From Lethocerus indicus (taxonomy: Eukaryota > Arthropoda > Insecta > Hemiptera > Belostomatidae): a DNA stretch of 64,000 bases. The stretch is from positions 1,736,001 through 1,800,000 of the forward strand of contig JACDQD010000106.1 of NCBI GenBank assembly GCA_019843655.1. Direction: 5' to 3'. The number at the start of each line of letters is the position of its first letter. The stretch's first letter is position 1. The notes beneath the pieces were generated by a model. It did not search any database. It was not told the origin of the DNA and was given only the letters and a program-made list of their open reading frames with translations. The translations under genes and the position numbers were made by a program. Shown piece after piece: positions 23,147 to 34,959 of this stretch.

Positions 23147-23180
23147 GCATGACGTCATGCGATAGCCGACCGCCATTTTA
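23147..23180. promoter_or_regulatory. CRE palindrome beside a YY1/Pho-like site
   Basis: GCATGACGTCATGC (23147-23160) is a perfect 14-bp palindrome around the CREB/ATF octamer TGACGTCA. Fourteen bases later lies CCGCCATTTTAG, a good match to the YY1/Pho core. The flanks are CpG-rich. CRE and YY1 sites together are typical of promoters, but no start site or first exon is evident. Confidence 0.4.
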
Positions 23181-23210
23181 GCACTTGATTTACAACATCC
23201 CAACTGCCGA

Positions 23211-26200
23211 CTGGAGCTGGAAATTGGCCCGATGAAATTGGAAACAGGATTCTTATGGCGATTAACGATTTCGTGTCAAACCCGACAAGACATCGCAGAT
23301 GGTGCAAATTCACCGACAGTTAAACGGGGATTAGGGGAGATGCATCGATCTAGATTGGATTTCGGTAATCTTATGAGTGACATTATTCGGGACTTTGCCA
23401 GACTTACTTCTGCCGGCCAATACTTAGTTTAAAAGGGAAAATAGAATTACTCGTAATGAAAACAACAATTTGATGCTGTAAATAGCTTGACCGGATTACA
23501 CCTATTTGGGGATGAGGATAGTTCAATCTCCAAGTAAAATATTCTGGTGAACATTTTCTGGTAAATATAAGCTATCGCAATAGCCCCATTATTGCGAATT
23601 ATGAGCGTTTGTAACACTATGTGCACGTATTAAAAGGGTACTGATTAAAATGCAGGAATAAGTCGGTAGGACGACTCGCATTAGTTCGATAAGTGTATAT
23701 ATATTATTCCAGCGTTATTAATTATTTTGAAGGTTGGTTAAAGGGGACGTCGGTGATTCAGGAGGCGCCAATATCCGATTGTTTTAATTTGCAAATGTTC
23801 GCATGTAAACACGAGGACGGGGGCCGTGGAGTCGTGCCCGTCCAGTGAGGTCATCTCGGGCGAATCCCGCCAAGTTAGAAAGTTCATTTTTGAGCGACAT
23901 GTTTAACCTTTCGGGGAAACCTGTGCCTCGGATATGATTGCCCAACTCGGGGTTCACGAGCGGAATCCTCTTCGACCGACGACACGTACACAATTCGGCG
24001 TCCATAAATCAACATTCCTTCCGAAAGTTGAAACGGTGTCCAGTCCCTTTAGATCCCTTTCTGTACGTAATCGTCCGATCTGGAAATAATTAAGAGGGTA
24101 GAAAGGAAAGAAAGACAGGACTGAGAGGGGAAACTACTGGGGAGTCGCTAATTATTGGGTCATTTTTGGCGAGGTAAGGAATTTTAGACTCACCGATGGA
24201 TTATCTGTAAATAAACCACACTCTAAGTCTATTTCTTAAACGGAGCCCAGTCCGAATAAATGTATGTGTTTTCCGTAAGTTTATAGCTACTTGAATTTTG
24301 AAGGCGGAGGGATTTTTTTAACGCGAGGGATACCTTTCAACAACTTGCGACTGTGAATATTTACGAGGTAATCGCAGCGTTTGAGAAGTTTTGGAGGCGG
24401 AGAGCGATTCTTTTTTTTTCACGCCGCGTGCATTTCCAAGGCGAAGAACCAATAACGGACGACCGAACCCATTTTATGACCGCCTACCGAGCGACAAACG
24501 ACCGGGGACGGCGTATTGAGCAAAATCTGGTCCCGCCGAGGGCCAACTCTGCGAAAGCCTCGCGTTAATATCGGCTCACATTCTGGACTAACAGGTTCTG
24601 CATTATTCCGGAATATTCTCGACTTTTTGTTGGTACCGAAGAAAATATGGAAATCTAAGGCAATTTTCAAGTTCTGAGTTCACTTTTCAGATTTTTATAT
24701 TCATTTATAAAGATGCATGAAAAATTCCCCACTCTGTTTTCGCTCTGTTTTGTACCAATTACAGTTAGTCTAAATAAGAGTGATTTATTAATATACATAA
24801 CTTGATGGCATTTCATGTTTGTTTCATTGCATTTCTTCTGTCCCTATGTATTATTTTTCAATAGATTACTGTTTACTTCATTATCAGACATCGGCGATGT
24901 AAATAATCGTTTCAAAAAAATATTTCATTAAATTAAACCGTCGCTTAATTACCGGAAAGACATATATTTAAATTCTGTCCGCCCTGATTTTATACTTCTA
25001 AATGTTATTTTATAAAATGTAATACGAGATCTGCGAATCTCACCCGAAGGAAAGTGTACAGGGGCAGGACTGAAGTGTTCCAATGAATCTTTGCGGCAAT
25101 CGTCAATTTAAATTGCCTGTAGCTCCACAAAATTGCGATTACAAGCAGTCATAATCGGTCATCTCGTTGCTACTTTCTGTTCAGTAGATATTTGAAACGG
25201 CGGGAGGCCAAGTGGCGACGGCAGTGGGGTGAAATTGGTTTGGACCAAAATAAAGATATATCGGAAAACTAAATTGTAAATGGCGCCGATATTGTTTCAT
25301 TCGGTCGTAAAGTGCATCCGTTAAATGGGGCTCCGGACGAGGACTTTTTTCCTATTATATATATAATTTTTTTTAATGCTGTCTCGATTGAATGATGCGA
25401 ACGGAATGCTAGAGTCGGAACTTTATAGTTATTGCGGGCGGTTCGGCCAGCCAGCCAAGTCTTTTATCCTTTATTGCCCAACCACCGGGGTATAAATGAA
25501 TGTGCGTACATTCTTGCCGCAATAAACGATCAACGTTTAATACTGCAGTTATAACCATTCAATTATATCCTCCCGATGCCCAGTCGAAGACTGACGGAAT
25601 ATCGCCGTTTCTTTTTTTTCAAGGAGCGCGGAAAATTGAGTTCGAGAAATAAAATTATCCGATTCGAAATAATACGGTATCATTTCCTCCTGTTATGTCT
25701 CGTACCATTGTATAAAATTACTGGAATATTTTTTCTGGAATAGTTTTAAAATTCTGTACCTAGCTCGTTACCAGTGATATTTTCTGAAGAACAGTGAAAT
25801 AAATATTGCAAAAATTATATGAAATGCACATATCAACAATTTCTTTTCGTTCTTCAACACATTATGGTCATTTTGATTATATTGAGTAATGATTTGTCTC
25901 ATTGATTGAAAAAACTGTAAACGAATATAGGAAATTGTTATAATGTAAAATACCAACAAGAAATGAATGAATTAATGACCTTTTCGATGGGGGAATGAAC
26001 GCGAATGAATTGGTGAGTTTGACCGGGCGGGTATTTGCCAGGGAAAGCATCTGGGGCTAAGCCTTCCTGGTCATCACTGCGCATTAAAACGCTGCCCGTC
26101 TCTTTTTATATGGAACTCGCTTGTCCGTACTCATCTCGCGCGGTTCGAAATATCCGCAAATACCGTCATATAAGGTTTTATGCGGGGCAATACAATTTCA

Positions 26201-27000
26201 AATATCTCCTACCAGAAATGCCACAATTTTTTGCACGGTTCTACTGGCTGTCCGACTGCCTAGGCTATTTTGCATGCGTTAACCCACAATTTGTTCAATC
26301 TGACTCTTCAAATGGCTCTACTTTATGTTTTACGAGGAATTCTACTGGTAAAAAGTACTCTAAAAACAACTCTGAAAGAATCATCGTCCGCAATTTTGCT
26401 GAAAACGAGAGTGCAGATAAACTTTTTTTTTGGCTTTTATATGAGTAAAAATAAAATAACCTGCATAATTCCAGTGGAGTAGAAAGGCGGCGTTATATAA
26501 CTCGCCATTTATATCCATTTGTCTAAACTACGAACTAAAAAACGTACTAAAAACTAAAAAAGATAAAAAACTCTATAGCTCGTTACAAAAACAACCTGTA
26601 ACTATTGCACCTAAAGACGTGCTTGTGGTAGAACGGTTTCGGCATAACGACATCTTCAGCGTCAGAATTCAAGGGGTTGTTACGAAATCGAAGTTTCCTT
26701 TTTCATGTATTTATAACCAGAACAAAATCAAGAAAAATACGGTTTTTTGTGCATTTTGTTCGTGCAACCTTAAGAACTTTTTTCAAATGATTGCATAACA
26801 TTTTTAACCGAAACCCGACATCCTTGTTATGTACAAGTTATGGCCAGGACCGGGTTGATTTTGTACTTTATTTTATTGCATAATATGAACTCAATGTCAA
26901 GTTATCTGATGTAAGGAAAGTTACAGAGTTCAGGGTCCAGATAATGTTCTTAACAACTCCACGTAATATCGTGCGTACTTAGATTCACTGCTCGTGCAAA
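23211..27000. other. Noncoding DNA, nothing supported
   Basis: Mostly AT-rich. Short open frames such as 24353-24568 and 26035-26448 on the plus strand lack domains, and the first begins with GTG. No RNA gene or repeat family is recognised. Confidence 0.5.
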
Positions 27001-27009
27001 TATTAGCGT

Positions 27010-27029
27010 CAAATGAAATATTTCATTTG
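27010..27029. other. 20-bp perfect palindrome
   Basis: CAAATGAAAT is followed directly by its exact reverse complement ATTTCATTTG. About 0.06 such palindromes would be expected by chance in 64 kb at even base composition, and somewhat more in AT-rich DNA. It could be a dimeric DNA-binding site. Confidence 0.5.
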
Positions 27030-29150
27030 CGAGCTGATGCTGTTCCACTGATTGATACAGTAAAAGCTTGTCTCAATGTAATATTTTTTAGAAATAATGA
27101 TTTGTTAAAATACGAGTTTATACACTTGTTATTTTAAAAACATGACTATCTCACAAACTCTAATTATTTCGAGGATGGAAACGTTCCGCTTTTTCCTTTC
27201 CATTCCCAGCGATTGGTAGTCATTTAAATTAAATGAGAAGCCAATATTTACTGAACATTTGTTTGAGTGTCTATGGGAAAAGGGTAAAAAAGGAGGATGA
27301 ATAATAAGGTATGTGATTAAACAAATCGTTGACTCTGGAAAGTAAGTGGGCAGATGGTATACATTTGGAAGTGGTGCAATTATTCTGTCATTCGGTGATG
27401 TTCATCATCCGGCTCTGTTGAAACGTGAACTGCTTTCGGGAATGCTTGCAAATGAATGAACTGGAAGTCCTTATAGAGTGTCAACAGCAGGAAGGTACAT
27501 CTCACTTCGGTGCATGTTCTTATTTCAATTCTGAGAGGGAGAGAAAAGAACCGGTCGGCGGAAGAACTTCGTCATTGGGACTAAATCCGACTACCATAAC
27601 TTATGACGATCCGTGGAGCAGCTTAAGCCAATTTGGTCAGAATTAGACAGCATAAAAACGTTAAATAACTGCGACTTTAATTTGGAAGGTTCTCGACGAA
27701 GATTAGCAACTGTACAGATCAAGAACTATCTAGTTTTAAACCTTCATTCTCTTTCCGGATACTGTTTTTTTTAATGCATGATTTCTTATCATATATTACA
27801 TTACCGTCCAATCTAAATTTATGATTCATAAATGAATTCCAGGTAGGATTATCTATTATTGCACCAACCGGAACGTAGGGAGTAAATACGAAATATGAAT
27901 ATTCTGTTTCGATAAATTTCAAAGTAATAAAACCCCATTAGGAATGCCAATGTACCCAACAGGCTTAAGGTGTACCCGATTGAAGTTAGCACTACAAACC
28001 ATCATCAGTAGCCCATAATGGTGACCCCATTACCGATAGAGAAGTAAGGACTAGAGTTATCAATAATATTGATGCTGATGCAGTATCAAGTTTCTCTCTG
28101 TGTTAGCATTATGACTGCACTATTATATGTTATAGTTAACTGCGTGTCTATCCTTCTTTCTTGACATGGGGGTAAACACACCCACGCATTCAGTCTACGG
28201 TCAGTCCGACGGTTAGTCGGACACGTGCTGAATTGCGCCGAAACGGCATTTGTGCGTCCATTCGGAGTTATATCCGCGCAGTCATGTCGTAAAAGTCATT
28301 ACGTCCACATTCAGTGCTTTTAATATAGTCACTTTCTGCAGGGAATAATAATATGGCAGTTCTCAATACGTTAGTACGCGTTCACGTCTTTAAATGTCTG
28401 AATGTTAATTTCACGTACCTTAATTATCTCTGAATCTCCGGCAGCCGATGTAAAATCGACTATTGGAGATTGGCCAAAATTGCATATCCTCAGTTATGAA
28501 CTTAAGCCACACAATTCTGGATATAAATAGTAGCTACTCCGGTTTTGGAATGCGTTGAACAACGCAGTTACACTGTTAATAGGCGAATGGAGAGACGGCG
28601 AATATAAAATGCACGAGTTGCGGGACTGGTTTTAAATTGTTAAGAGAGGACGGGAGTGTCACGCGTTCGTGGCCCATTAAAAATTTGGCATTGCACAATT
28701 AGGGCCATAAATATTGTCGCCCCCCCTCCGCTCCGCGCCCCGGTGCAATCCACCTGACTGTATATTAACTATGCAAATGAGCCCATTATATGTTAATACG
28801 GTAGGGGGAGCACAACTCTCCCCCACCCGGTACACGGCTGTCATAAATGACGGATTGAAAATTCGGCGGATCCTACCGTATTCTCCCCTGCAGCTCTCTT
28901 CCTCTTATTAAAGCGGCCTCAGTGAGGCCAAAATAATTTACTCCCCTTTTTGTTTTATATTAATTTCAAAAGCGGCGGAATTTATTCTTACCGGTTCCCT
29001 AATTTTCTGTTTATTAACTCGTTTGAAGCATCGATACCGCTCGGTTTTTGAAAACTGCAGGATAAAAAAAAATAAGGGCAAAGCTTATAAATGATTCCCG
29101 ATTAACACGATGACGTATCCTTTCCGAAAAGGTGGAACCGGGCCGCTGTC
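27030..29150. other. Noncoding DNA, one octamer
   Basis: No gene is supported. A plus-strand frame at 27425-27646 has a protein-like composition but no motif. A POU-type octamer ATGCAAAT lies at 28771-28778. Confidence 0.5.
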
Positions 29151-29153
29151 TTA

Positions 29154-29462
29154 ATGCTGGTCTTAACGAGGGGACGTTCTGAAAAGGAAAATCGCCCGGG
29201 CGGCGAGACGGAATTTAAGACGACGGTCCGAATAAATCGCTCTCGTTCTAATGCGAATTTTATTAATATATCAGCCGGCGCAAAATTAATTGAGTGCACT
29301 CCTGACTTATTAACCGGGCTTCCGAAATTTATAAGGCTTTCCGCCGTTAATACGGATAACATAATGATACGATCCGACGTAATTGCATATAAACAATATT
29401 TAACACGTTTTATAACAGTCGAGGGGCAGAAACACGCAATTTCGTTAATATTTTACACCTAA
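29154..29462 (+). CDS. 102-codon ATG-started open frame, unrecognised
   Basis: The frame begins with ATG at 29154 and ends before TAA at about 29460. The predicted peptide is basic at the start (TRGRSEKENRPGGETEF) and more hydrophobic later. The minus strand is also open over 29102-29362. I see no signal peptide, domain or splice sites. A frame of this length is expected by chance several times in such a window, so it is recorded mainly for completeness. Confidence 0.1.
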   Translation: MLVLTRGRSEKENRPGGETEFKTTVRINRSRSNANFINISAGAKLIECTPDLLTGLPKFIRLSAVNTDNIMIRSDVIAYKQYLTRFITVEGQKHAISLIFYT

Positions 29463-32400
29463 TTCAGAATATGAATGACTCTCTACGCCTTTGTTGCTGT
29501 CAATAGTGGCTCGTCTCTAAATTCAGATCCCCCCGGGTATATCTCATTTCCGAGAGAAACGAATATTTTTACACTGCACCGTTTACACGGCTAGTAAATA
29601 TATCTCGGGGTCCGATTCCGCTGGGACCCGATGGAAAAGGCAAGTTGGAGGAAATAGAATGCATCGGAAGCGTTGAATAATTCAATGCAGAGGGTCGAGG
29701 AAGATCTTCTCCCGGCGGAGCTGATCGTAAATAGCGAACCGATCGGGGTGAAACGGCTCCTTCCTAATCCAGGACGGGCTCCGGATTCTCCGCATATTTA
29801 GAGTCGGAAATAAAAGGGGGCGCCGCCCGCTCGTATTTTGTCTTCCCGGCGGGACGAGTTATTTATGGCTCCTCAACCGGCTCCTTAAACTTTATCGAGG
29901 TGGGGATTCCTCGAGGCGTAAATCATCCTTCTATGGCCAAATTTACGACTCCGATCCCGGGCCTAAACCCCGCGGTGACGGCTCTCGCCTTTGCGGCTTG
30001 GCGCTTCGCACACGTCCCACCGGCCCGATACGTGTTCCCGATAGCGGCCCCCCACAAATGGCGAATTAGAATCGGCCCCACCCCACAATTTATCACGGGC
30101 CCTCGTTAATACCTCGCCACCACAACCCCTCTCTACCATCGATATTTAATTAGTCTCGAAAAGGAAAATGATAAGCGACGGTCGTCCCTACCAATTTTCG
30201 AATCCGGCAAGGTCGCCAAAAAGAGAATTTGATCGCATTGAAATTCCAATTGTGGAGCGAACTAAAGATAGATTTTAGAAAAGGCCTAATTCAGAATGAA
30301 TATTAATGAAACGCGTTAGTTAATATAAATCTACTTAGGGCCAAAATTTAAACTACTTACCAATAATATCATCTGTTTCTACACAACCTTCAATATTGCA
30401 ATGACCCCCAGGCTGATGCCAGACTTTCACATATCTGCTCACTCGATTATATTCGATTCTTTTGGGACCTTCGTACGCAGAACCCGAAATAATATCAGAT
30501 AAAATAAACGGTAATCATTCCACTTTGCTATTATCCACACTCTCGAATACCGCAAATACTCCTATTAGGAAAATATGAAGATAGCGAATGCGAGTTTTAA
30601 AAGAAACGAAATTTACTATTTCGACTCACGTAATCGGCAGGCAGGCACGGGAAGGGCAATGATTTATGCAGGCAAGTTATAATTAAATGCTTTTTCTACC
30701 TTTGTTCCGAGAAATAAAACTGAAATTGTTATTTATATTGACCTTTCGCAAAAACACAACTGCCGAGCGCAAAAAATGAACGCTCCACCTACAAATTTTG
30801 CGATATTTATTGGGTTTATTCGCGTTCTTATTTATTAATAATATAACCCGGTAGAAACTTATGAATTCTTTGCCCTAATAATATGTTCACCATGGAATTA
30901 CTTATTGGAAATTGCTTCGAAAGATTCAGATAGGAAACTGAAAGTTATAATACATATATTCGATCCAATATTTAATTCGAGTTACGTAAACTAGTGTCTT
31001 TAATGTATTTCGTGCGGAATTATGTTTCTGATATTTGTTCCTGAAATAAATTAATAAATAAAATGACTGTGGAAACTCGATCTGAGAGCTTCAGATATTA
31101 GAATTAAATTACTGTATCTAGAACCAATAGGGAAGTGGATGCCCGTACGTACTAATAATTAAAACAAACAAACGCCGTCGTACTTAACTAGTCGGGGTGT
31201 AACAAGACAACAACTCGGTTGTAATTTTGCGCGATAGCCACGACCTCCAGATATATATCTGCCGGGAGTTATCACAGTAAATAACATTACAGTCGGATAA
31301 AATTATAGGACTCATGATTTTTCAATCCTCAGCGTGTCCTTCGCCAACCGACTCAATATAGATATTATCGAAGGCAGTATTGTTTATGGGATAAGTTTTA
31401 GTTTTTTGTTTTGTTTTTTTAACTTAATGCCCGACTCGAAACGCCACTGAATACTAATAGAGGCGACACGAGGGCAAAAAAGTGCACGGAGGCATGAATT
31501 TCATTAGACGGAGGGGGTTGGGAGAAGAAAAAGGAGGCTTGAGTTTGACAGGCCTGCGCTCCACCCCCCTTCCCCTCGCCACCGTAACGGCTTAGAAGCT
31601 CCGCCGGGTATACGAGTCGCTTTCGCTTATAGAGCGTTCCGTCGGCCGTCTGTACCGACTTTTAGCCGGGATATGATCGCATCGCTAATAGTCTGTCTGC
31701 TCTCGCTTGTTCAACGGGCCGGTTTCGGCTTCTCGCCGCCGGCTGTAATTGTCCGTTACCATCTATTAATAGGACTCAACTCACAGTTACGTGCGCCGAA
31801 TGACAATCTACCGTTCTATGGCACTTATCTATATCTCCCATTTATAGTATATTTATTGTACACTGTGTTTTTGATCACGTACATTTTGTGTAATAATCTG
31901 TCTTTACGGTGGTGTAATGGAGGGATAAAACTATAAAAAAATCGGAAAGTTTTTTACTTTTTAAATTATAAAATTCTCTATGCAATGCTCGTTCAAGACG
32001 AAACAATTACCGAAATATTTTTTGGCATTTTTGATGTATTAATAAAGTTGATGTTAAAATTTATATTCATAAGTACATTAACACTAAACATTATCAAACG
32101 CATCACATTAATAAAGTGTTTAAAACTCATGAAAATCGGAATGAGGAAACAAAATAGTTTTTTTTTTTTATTAATATCGGATACATGATCTCGTCCGTCG
32201 TTCGGTTCATGAATTTTGGAATCTTTGATGCTGTCGATAATTTCAATATAATGGTGGAAATGAGGATGTCTGCGGAGAGTTTTTTTACAGACTCTAAAGA
32301 CTAATGGGTCTGTAATTATGCATTCGGCGGTAACCGGGACGACACCTCCTAGACACGTCAATTATGGTTAATTGACACAGTTGATAATTGGCGCCGTACA

Positions 32401-34775
32401 TAAAAAAAGGGGGGGCGGGAGGGAAGTGGATAATGGCGTTTAACAGTTGTTGATATAGGACTATAATAAATGTTCATTAATAAATGATCCTACCATCGGG
32501 CGCCAATGGCAATTTGGATGTCGGATATCGGTCCATCGTATACGAAGGAAACGCTAGTGCGAAAGGTCTAATTTTGTGTAACATTTAAAACAGGCGAAGC
32601 AACAGCACAGAATTGGGCAGTCTACTTTATCTGTTATAGCCATTACTTGCTCGAAATGAGCGTTATTCTTTATCATTTCTTCGGTTCGAATGCTGGAACC
32701 GCCATCACATAGAGTCAAAAAAGAAGGATCAGAAACATAACATCATATCTTGAAAGGATAAAGTCTTATCTCTTAAATTTTTAGCTTCTAATTACGCTAA
32801 ACGACACCGAACTTACTGCTTGCACAATTCGAAGTCGGCCCATTTTAATAACGGCTCCAAATGGCTGAGTTAACATTAAAAATATTAATTAAGGCTCGTA
32901 CCGCGTCTGTAATTTTAGGAAGTGAGGACTGAGGTTTTCGGCCAGTGTGTTTGAACAGTGTAATTGACCGAAGGTGAAGTGGAGCCGCAGCGATTATCCA
33001 GCGTTTACAGTGATTCGTTATTAAGAGTCTGGAAAATTTCAGAGGTGACCGCATCAAATTCACTGCCTTTCATTTATGCAACTGCTCATTACAAGGAAGC
33101 GCCGTCGCGTTTTTTTTCGCTTTTTTTGGTCTTTCTCCATCCCAACGCGTATTATAACTCTCGGCCCATTGAGAACATAAGGAATTATCTCATTTAATAT
33201 GGAAATTGTTACTGCCCTCAGCTTAAAATAGAACCGTGCCAATCGCTTACGTACTATTTCCCGAGGGATATAATTAAATTTCGTCTAATTCGAGGCGTCG
33301 ATGTTTAAAAGAGACTGGAAAAAAGCGTAGAGGCATCTCGTAAAAATTGATCTGAGAAGAGGCGACGTAATATTTTGCATTTAAAGGCCCGCCTGGGATT
33401 TTTCATTCGAGAAATAATCATTTACAGATTATTGCTGTAAAATATAGGAGAGCATCGCCCGGGCCGTGCGACCGTGATATTTCCTCGGCCGAGGTATGCG
33501 ACCGTTCGCTTTTGATAGGTGTCCCAAATAATTAACGAAATATCCGCCGAGCCCGATACTCCACTGGCTGGTTCACTCCACCAGCTTTACGAGTTGGAAG
33601 ATTTTAAGAGAGTTGTGTTGACCATGGGGAGTGGTGGGGTGCGAGGTGGGGTGGGTTATTATATATATTTCTCATTCTATATTTAATCGAGATATCGCTA
33701 CGAATATATTTTTGTTCGTCGAATTTTACGATCCCTCCCTTCAGGAATGCGGTCTGTTTAGATGAAATCAAGCGACTCGATATATTTGCAGCCGTGTCGA
33801 TGAGATTATCGCCGCCGCCTCCCACACCTGAATCGTCTATTGGAAATTTTACGGTATTCGTAAATTTTTATACTCCTTCGAACAGCGTAGAATTATTTAC
33901 ATTCGATCGTATTGACCGTATTTATAGAAACTTAACTTCTCAACTTAAAGTCGGGTCGGTAGATGCAGAGGCGATGTGACGCCATTGAGATCTGAGCCTT
34001 CGAAGCAAGTAAATGATCTCCATTCTGAAATCAAAAGGAGAAATCAAGATCTATATTTATATCCGCAACTCTCCCAATGTTCCGACAGGCTTTAGTATAT
34101 CATTACTCTGTTAGTACTCGCCGATTTGGTCCTATGCTAAACGGGTTTCGACTTTTCGCCAAAGCCCGTGCGTTCTTGTAATACAAGTCACGACTAAAAG
34201 GACGATTTATTTCCAATCGAGGAATCAAAATTCGTAATCCAAGAGCTGTCATAAAATGATGGCATCTTATCTGATCCCAACTGACAGTAACTAATCTGTC
34301 GGTTGAGATTTTCAATGACGTCAACAGTCCTTTTAAAATGATCTCTTTGTTGTCGCTTACAATATTTCAGGAATCAAAGCAAGAATGCAGTTTCCACGGC
34401 CTTTCGAGATAATTTACAATCGTTAGATTTATAGCGTTGCGTCATCGATCGGGAAGTCGAAATCGATTTGCATTATGGGAGATATGAGGAAATATTCGGC
34501 GCGCAATCTTTCCCGGAGTGAAACTGCCATTTGTCGAGATGTCACCGTAGCGATCGGGTTCTTTATATAATAAATTTCTGAATGGAAATTATTAGTTATC
34601 GTCGATCTTCCTTGTTCGGTAGCTGAGTCCGTACGGCACAGAGCGGAAATTTCACTGGGGGGGTTCTCTCTCCAACGCGGGATCGATTAAATTTCGCGAT
34701 TCGAGAAATTAAAATTCCAGACGCGACCTTCGGAGGAAACGCTCTCAATACCGATCTAATCGTTGGCCGGGTTTA
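29463..34775. other. Noncoding DNA, nothing gene-like
   Basis: AT-rich sequence with CpG-rich patches at 29700-30120 and 31540-31760. A quadruplex-capable G-rich tract (G7-C-GGG-A-GGG) lies at 32409-32423. A CRE octamer is at 34316-34323 and an inverted POU octamer ATTTGCAT at 34466-34473. No exon, RNA gene or transposon is recognised. Confidence 0.5.
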
Positions 34776-34779
34776 CGAG

Positions 34780-34954
34780 GTGCACTTTTTGAAGAAATTT
34801 TTATTGGACGGGGCGTTGGCGACCTCGCGACTTATCGGGAAACGCGACCCGGGCGTCCTTCTCGGGTGGGCGGCCCCGGGGGCGGCTTTTCGCCGTGGCG
34901 CGACGCCGTCTGACTCGGTTAGCCGCCGCCGCCGCATGTCACCGCATTGCAACC
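34780..34954 (+). CDS. GC3-rich open segment ending at a CAG|GTAACC donor
   Basis: The open segment reads HFLKKFLLDGALATSRLIGK and then a Gly/Ala/Arg-rich stretch, ending in HCNQ directly before the donor-like CAG|GTAACC. Third codon positions are mostly G or C, but so is the whole block, and the minus strand is open too. There is no ATG and no good acceptor. This may be the 5' end of a CpG island rather than an exon. Confidence 0.14.
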
Positions 34955-34959
34955 AGGTA

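Noticed and set aside
28204..28222. GTCCGAC-GGTTA-GTCGGAC hairpin
   Set aside because: A 7-bp stem with a 5-base loop is common by chance in a window of this size, and no RNA family fits.
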